From Bacteroidales bacterium (GTDB taxonomy: Bacteria > Bacteroidota > Bacteroidia > Bacteroidales > UBA4417): DNA of 8,389 nt. Shown here piece by piece: positions 5,675-8,389 of the stretch (positions within the stretch are counted from its first letter, which is position 1; each line of letters opens with the position of its first letter). The stretch is from the NCBI GenBank assembly GCA_016707705.1, contig JADJHD010000056.1, positions 1 to 8,389 on the forward strand. The letters run 5' to 3'. The translations under genes and the position numbers were made by a program. The notes below the pieces were generated by a model that was not told the origin of the DNA, did not search any database, and saw only the letters and a list, made by a program, of their open reading frames with translations.

Positions 5675-5934
5675 TTGTGGTTTGAGCCAGAAACGGCGGA
5701 GAAATTTCGTGCGCTTGCAAGTCCGAACACCGGGATTTAAGTCAGCAAATGGAGCTTATCCTAGCCGAATGGTTTGCGGCGCGGGAACCCCCGACGGAGC
5801 TAAGGCCGGGCGAATACCCAAAGAAAGAGCACGCCACCGACGATACGGTTATCTGGCCGTCAAAGAAACATCTTATGCCAGAACACCCCCCAGCGCAAAA
5901 ACAACACGCGCCACGGAGTCGCGGAGTTCACTGA
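5675..5934 (+). CDS. Ribbon-helix-helix-like candidate regulator (frameshifted)
   Basis: Two frames join after one base is added in the TTT run at about 5740: LWFEPETAEKFRALASPNTG then SQQMELILAEWFAAREPPTE and LRPGEYPKKEHATD. A short strand, a helix, a turn and a second helix in this order resemble the ribbon-helix-helix fold of Arc/CopG/MetJ proteins, which bind palindromes as dimers. The gene lies beside the operator-bearing leftward promoter, where a phage regulator is expected. The start is unclear (TTG 5675 or ATT 5669; a TAA lies upstream at 5660), no good SD is visible, and the N-terminus may be incomplete. The tail after about 5870 overlaps the receiver-like gene on the other strand. 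The fold call is pattern-based and uncertain. Confidence 0.4.
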
Positions 5935-6064
5935 TCCGGAATGGCTTATATAGGAATTCGTCAAACAACTTTGCCACGTGCCCTTTGTCGATGAAGCGGA
6001 AGCCGGATATACCGATGACTGGGATATGTGGGTATTTTTGACGTATCATCCTTTGATCGGGCAA
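5873..6064 (-). CDS. C-terminal half of a response-regulator receiver domain
   Basis: The 63-aa frame contains IRQKYPHIPVIGISGFRFID, then a short helix (AKLFDEF), LYKPFRISELRDSVARVV and a hydrophobic end. IPVIGISG matches strand 4 with its conserved Ser/Thr, and LYKPF matches strand 5 with the invariant Lys-Pro, followed by helix 5. The N-terminal half with the acidic pocket and phosphorylated Asp is missing: the in-frame sequence upstream stops at a TAA about 18 nt before the TTG start, and nothing receiver-like is seen further upstream. AGAAGG lies before the TTG, so a short protein could still be made. It is either a gene remnant or a deliberate half-domain. It converges with the RHH-like gene and overlaps its 3' end. 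Confidence 0.6.
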   Translation of the reverse strand: MPDQRMIRQKYPHIPVIGISGFRFIDKGHVAKLFDEFLYKPFRISELRDSVARVVFALGGVLA

Positions 6065-6180
6065 GCACCTTCTTTCTAATTATATGTTCGATTCGTTTTT
6101 TTTCAATGGCTATTTTGTTGTTTTTCCGTCGACAGTTCAAAGATCACAAACGAAACAAACGTAAATTCGGAGGTTCTATG

Positions 6181-6402
6181 ATGATATGCACGAATTGCGG
6201 GTTCACGGGTACCCCTGAAAAAATCACGAAAGGGAGCATGTCAACGGAGCTTTTCCTTTGGATTTTATTCTTGATCCCTGGGTTGCTCTATTCTTTCTGG
6301 CGGTTGGCGTCGCGGTTTGACGGCTGTCCAAAATGCAAATCTGCGAACATGATACCAGCAGATTCGCCCGTCGGTAAAAAACTAAGGGAAAAAGCCGCCT
6401 AA
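6181..6402 (+). CDS. Zinc-ribbon membrane protein, 73 aa
   Basis: GGAGG at 6169-6173 precedes two ATGs; 6181 has the better spacing (6178 adds one Met). Residues 1-20 carry MICTNCGFTG with one CxxC; a hydrophobic segment follows (LFLWILFLIPGLLYSFW), then RFDGCPKCKSANMIP with the second CxxC, and a basic tail SPVGKKLREKAA. A split zinc ribbon whose two halves flank a hydrophobic hairpin is the layout of LITAF-like and related small bacterial proteins. It probably sits at the inner membrane with both Cys pairs on the cytoplasmic side. Four bases separate it from the next gene. Function unknown; superinfection control is one possibility for a gene between immunity region and integrase. Confidence 0.75.
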   Translation: MICTNCGFTGTPEKITKGSMSTELFLWILFLIPGLLYSFWRLASRFDGCPKCKSANMIPADSPVGKKLREKAA

Positions 6403-6406
6403 AAAA

Positions 6407-6832
6407 ATGAACCTCCGCATCGAGTTCACGAACAATAGGTCACCGACGTTCCAGCGGGTTCTTGAAATTTGCCGGGGATTAAACGGTTATACCGAAAAGG
6501 TGATGCCGTGGGGGACAGTTTACGCCGTGACATTCAACGACGACGAAATATGGAGCGCGGAGGCCGTCCGCGACATGGTTCACAAATGGAACGGAACGGC
6601 CTACTACATCAACGGAAAACTTGTATCCCGCCTGATCGGGTTCCGGTTCATTTGGGACGAGGCTCGCAAAGAATGGGAGCGGGTCATGGGCGCACAGAAA
6701 GGATACGCATTTGATCCTCTCAAGGGGCCGGATGGGGGAGGCGTAAACGAAAGGCTTTCCTTTGCCAAAAACATAATCGCGGCCCAGCAGGTCAACGAAA
6801 AAGCCCTCGGGATGGATCCCCGGCCCCATTGA
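6407..6832 (+). CDS. Hypothetical protein, 141 aa
   Basis: The frame is intact and starts MNLRIEFTNNRSPTFQRVLE four bases after the zinc-ribbon gene; AGGGA lies further upstream than usual, so translation may be coupled. The central part has alternating strands and helices (GTVYAVTFNDDEIWSAEAVR, WNGTAYYINGKLVSRLIGFR) and reads as a small alpha/beta soluble domain. A Gly-rich linker (GPDGGG) and a final helix follow. No signal peptide, membrane segment or known motif is seen, and no family is recognised. Pairing with the zinc-ribbon gene suggests a two-gene accessory unit. Confidence 0.7.
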   Translation: MNLRIEFTNNRSPTFQRVLEICRGLNGYTEKVMPWGTVYAVTFNDDEIWSAEAVRDMVHKWNGTAYYINGKLVSRLIGFRFIWDEARKEWERVMGAQKGYAFDPLKGPDGGGVNERLSFAKNIIAAQQVNEKALGMDPRPH

Positions 6833-6904
6833 GATACCGTTTTTTGCGTCACATAGATGATTTTATCATGTGGATTCTCGGGAATTTATTGAGCGGGGTT
6901 GACT

Positions 6905-7967
6905 ATGCCATCCGTTTGGTTGGAAAGCCGCCGCGCTCGCGGGGGTAGGACTTGGATTGTTCGGTGGGAGTCCGTGTCAAAGGGCGTCCGGTCGCGGGGG
7001 GCCAAGGCCTGCGGGCCAAATAAGGCCATCGCGGAACGGTTCAAATCCAGGAAAACGGACGAGCTAAACGCCGACCACCTCGGGGTTGACCGCCCGGTTG
7101 TGGATGTTGGATGGGACGAGTTCGCGGAAGCATACCTTGAGCACTGCCGGAAACACAAGGCCCCCCGGACGGTCAACAATTTTGACAAGCGGGCTATGAC
7201 CCTGGCCGTCGCCTGGTTCCGGGGTCGCCCCCCCGCGGGGTTGACGCCACAGGACATGGCCGGGTTTGAATCCGATCTTTTAAAGCGGTTCAACCCAACC
7301 ACGGCGCACATGTGGCTACGATCCCCTCCGGACGGCCCTGCGGTGGGGCCAGGCGAACGGGTTTCGTCCGCGCCGTCCCGGCGTTCCATCTTCCGATGGT
7401 TGAGAAGGCCGGACGGGTTCTTACGGATCAAGAGGTATCGGCCATATATGAGGCCCTGCCGGCCAACGCCCGGGGGCCGTTCGTGTTCGCCCTCCACACG
7501 GGCGTCCGGCGCGGGGAACTGCTCGCCTTGCGCTGGGAAAGGGTAAGGAAGGCCACGGAGGGCTATTGGGAAGCCGAAATCGGTGGCATCGGCGGCCCAA
7601 AAACAAAGACGGGGCGGTCAAGGGTAGTCCCGCTCCACCCGGCCGCCGTTGATGCCCCTTGGCAAGCCGGGGGCGGGGCCTGCTTTGATGCGGACGAACA
7701 CCTATCCGTAACTGTTTTCGCAAGCCGCCAAGGCGGCGGGGCTGGGGCGGGTTCGGTTCCACGACCTGCGCCACACATGGGCCACGCGCTACATGCAGGC
7801 CACGGAGATTTATTCGGGTTGATGCAGTTGGGTGGGTGGTCAAGTTTGGGAGCGTGAAGGTTTACCAGCACCTCACATTCGCGCGGAAAATGTCTGCGTT
7901 TTCTGTCAACTACCCCACAATCTCCCCACTTCACAAAGAGGCATCATCGACGGAAAGCAAGGCCTAA
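6905..7967 (+). CDS. int: Tyrosine site-specific recombinase, phage integrase (several frameshifts)
   Basis: Pieces in three frames join into a tyrosine integrase of about 350 aa. The N-terminus (MPSVWLESRRARGGRTWIVR) is an arm-binding domain; WDEFAEAYLEHCRKH begins the core-binding domain, which continues to HMWLR and LRTALRWGQANGF. The catalytic domain holds HTGVRRGELLALRW (Arg I), a Lys in KTKTGRSRVVPL, HDLRHTWATRYMQ (HxxR), LMQLGGWSS and SVKVYQHLTF with the nucleophile Tyr. Frame breaks are near 7323 (C4 run), 7352 (TTT), between 7650 and 7735, near 7804 (GG) and near 7850 (GGG). A TTG at 6899 is an alternative start. The stop is five bases before the tRNA-like att core, the usual int-attP arrangement. 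It should catalyse integration and, with a directionality factor, excision. Confidence 0.88.
7913..7929. repeat. Putative integrase arm-type sites, left arm
   Basis: CCCCAC occurs at 7913-7918 and 7924-7929, 11 bp apart, inside the last codons of int and about 45 bp before the att core. The pair with its spacer closely matches the pair at 8162-8178 on the other side (CCCCACAATNNCCCCAC versus CCCCACAATTCCCCCAC). Confidence 0.55.
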
Positions 7968-7971
7968 ATCT

Positions 7972-8026
7972 CACGCTTGAGGATGCGTGGCCGAGAGGCG
8001 TGGGGGTTCAAGTCCCCCTCGCGCAA
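7972..8026 (+). other. Phage attachment core: 3' part of a tRNA-Leu-like gene
   Basis: The segment folds as the 3' part of a class II tRNA: an anticodon arm CACGC/GCGTG around TTGAGGAT containing GAG, a variable arm GCC-gaga-GGC (7990-7999), a perfect T arm GGGGG-TTCAAGT-CCCCC (8002-8018), a 7-nt acceptor 3' strand (8019-8025) and A at the discriminator position. No D arm or 5' acceptor strand exists upstream, where int ends, so it is not a functional tRNA. The anticodon and long variable arm point to tRNA-Leu(GAG). Phage integrases often use such 3' tRNA segments so that integration restores the host gene. The anticodon loop has eight bases instead of seven, perhaps another indel. Confidence 0.75.
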
Positions 8027-8110
8027 CGCTGAACACAAAATCGACGGAAGAGTTAACATCGACTGTAAATGGAAAAAGTTAAATCACACCCGGCCGCCAA
8101 ATATCCGCTC

Positions 8111-8178
8111 CCCCACCATACCCCACCAAACACCAAGAAACCCCAAGTTTTCTACAAAGTCCCCCACAATTCCCCCAC
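8111..8178. repeat. Putative integrase arm-type sites, right arm
   Basis: CCCCAC occurs at 8111, 8121, 8162 and 8173, in two pairs spaced 10 and 11 bp, with a degenerate CCCCAA at 8141. All have the same orientation as the left pair, and they lie 85-150 bp beyond the core. Helically phased repeats on both sides of a core are typical of integrase arm sites in attP. Confidence 0.55.
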
Positions 8179-8189
8179 TAAAAAAATCG

Positions 8190-8208
8190 TTTACATTAAA
8201 TTTACATT
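8190..8208. repeat. Tandem TTTACATT motifs, 11-bp spacing
   Basis: TTTACATT occurs at 8190-8197 and 8201-8208, just upstream of the rightward -35 box. The phased pair resembles the TTTACA pair next to the leftward promoter. They could be activator, Xis or repressor sites. Confidence 0.4.
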
Positions 8209-8215
8209 GACCCAC

Positions 8216-8245
8216 TTGACAATATCCCCATTTTGGGGATATAAT
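8216..8245 (+). promoter_or_regulatory. Rightward sigma-70-type promoter
   Basis: TTGACA at 8216-8221 and TATAAT at 8240-8245 are perfect consensus hexamers with an 18-nt spacer. The start would be near 8252, giving a leader of about 37 nt before the ATG at 8289. The promoter faces away from the att site. Confidence 0.85.
8222..8242. promoter_or_regulatory. Operator-like inverted repeat within the rightward promoter
   Basis: ATATCCCC and GGGGATAT form a perfect 8-bp inverted repeat around a 5-nt centre (ATTTT). It fills the spacer and overlaps the -10 box, so a bound dimer would shut the promoter. The half-site resembles that of HipB-type XRE regulators (TATCC...GGATA), but the centre is one base longer. 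Confidence 0.7.
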
Positions 8246-8288
8246 AAGATTGTAAGAAGAAACACAAAGCGCACAAGGGAGAATTAAA

Positions 8289-8389
8289 ATGAAAAGAAAA
8301 TTTCAGTCAGGCGACAAAGTTCTTTGCAATGGGAATCCAGATGGGATGGTTTTACGATACCCATACGAAGATTCAAAAATGGTCGAGGC
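8289..8389 (+). CDS. Small protein of unknown function, N-terminal part (cut by window edge)
   Basis: The ATG has AAGGGAG seven bases upstream and lies directly behind the rightward promoter. The visible 33 residues begin MKRKFQSGDKVLCNGNPDGM and continue VLRYPYEDSKM, a pattern of short strands and turns that could start an SH3/KOW-type barrel. No family can be assigned from this much. It is the first gene of a rightward unit under tight, probably repressed, control. Confidence 0.7.
   Translation, partial: MKRKFQSGDKVLCNGNPDGMVLRYPYEDSKMVE

Larger units (their letters stand above)
8027..8288. other. Non-coding interval: right att arm and promoter region
   Basis: No convincing gene is seen. 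The first part is A/C-rich on the plus strand with repeated CCCCAC motifs; the second carries tandem TTTACATT motifs, a promoter and a palindrome, listed separately. Frames that cross it are low-complexity. Confidence 0.6.

Noticed and set aside
6028..6177. N-terminal hydrophobic extension of the zinc-ribbon gene
   Set aside because: The strong GGAGG directly before 6178/6181 marks the real start, and the extension overlaps the receiver-like frame on the other strand.
6850..6872. Short inverted repeat before int as a terminator or operator
   Set aside because: The stem is about five AT-rich pairs with no T-run after it; too weak to annotate.
7972..8026. A functional tRNA gene
   Set aside because: There is no D arm and no 5' acceptor strand; upstream sequence is the end of the integrase.
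8111..8178. CRISPR array or origin iterons
   Set aside because: The repeats are only six bases, spacing is 10-41 bp, and similar copies lie across the att core, so integrase arm sites fit better.
8222..8242. A hipBA toxin-antitoxin promoter
   Set aside because: Only the half-site resembles hipBA; the spacing differs by one base and the visible downstream protein does not resemble HipB.

Overview
This window looks like part of the genome of a temperate phage or a closely related integrative element, probably of a Gram-negative bacterium. The case rests on four things seen in the sequence: a leftward early operon of recombination and replication genes, a tyrosine integrase, a tRNA-derived attachment core beside the integrase, and many small tightly coupled genes. 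The host cannot be named from the sequence.

Left part, 1-5163, all on the minus strand and read right to left. The order is: an XRE-like HTH protein, an unknown 103-aa protein, an HTH_17/excisionase-type protein, a Lar-like zinc protein, several very small proteins, a YqaJ-family exonuclease, a RecT annealase, a PD-(D/E)XK/Vsr-like endonuclease, three micro-proteins of 56, 29 and 65 aa, a winged-helix replication protein, and a zinc-finger DnaC-like helicase loader cut by the window edge. Genes overlap by ATGA or abut, so this is one operon: regulators first, then double-strand-end recombination, then replication initiation. YqaJ (resection) and RecT (annealing) form the usual phage recombinase pair. 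The winged-helix protein and the loader would bring the replicative helicase to the origin.

Middle, 5164-5600. This is the control region. A leftward promoter (TTGACA, 17-nt spacer, CATACT) has a perfect 14-bp palindrome in its spacer. Its leader of about 390 nt holds alternative hairpins, a 13-codon reading frame with a Shine-Dalgarno, an intrinsic terminator immediately after it, and a further two-tier hairpin. This resembles attenuation or antitermination control.

Right part, 5670-7967. On the plus strand lie a frameshifted ribbon-helix-helix-like candidate, a zinc-ribbon/membrane protein, an unknown 141-aa protein and the integrase. On the minus strand there is half of a response-regulator receiver domain. 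After the integrase comes a roughly 55-bp copy of the 3' part of a tRNA-Leu-like gene (7972-8026). It is flanked on both sides by CCCCAC repeats spaced 10-11 bp, the layout of an attP with arm-type integrase sites. A strong rightward promoter with a second palindrome then drives a gene that runs off the window.

Several genes (int, recT, yqaJ, the nuclease and the RHH candidate) are broken by one- or two-base frameshifts. Most lie in short homopolymers, and the conserved family residues survive on both sides. Indel-type sequencing error explains this better than decay, but the sequence alone cannot prove it.
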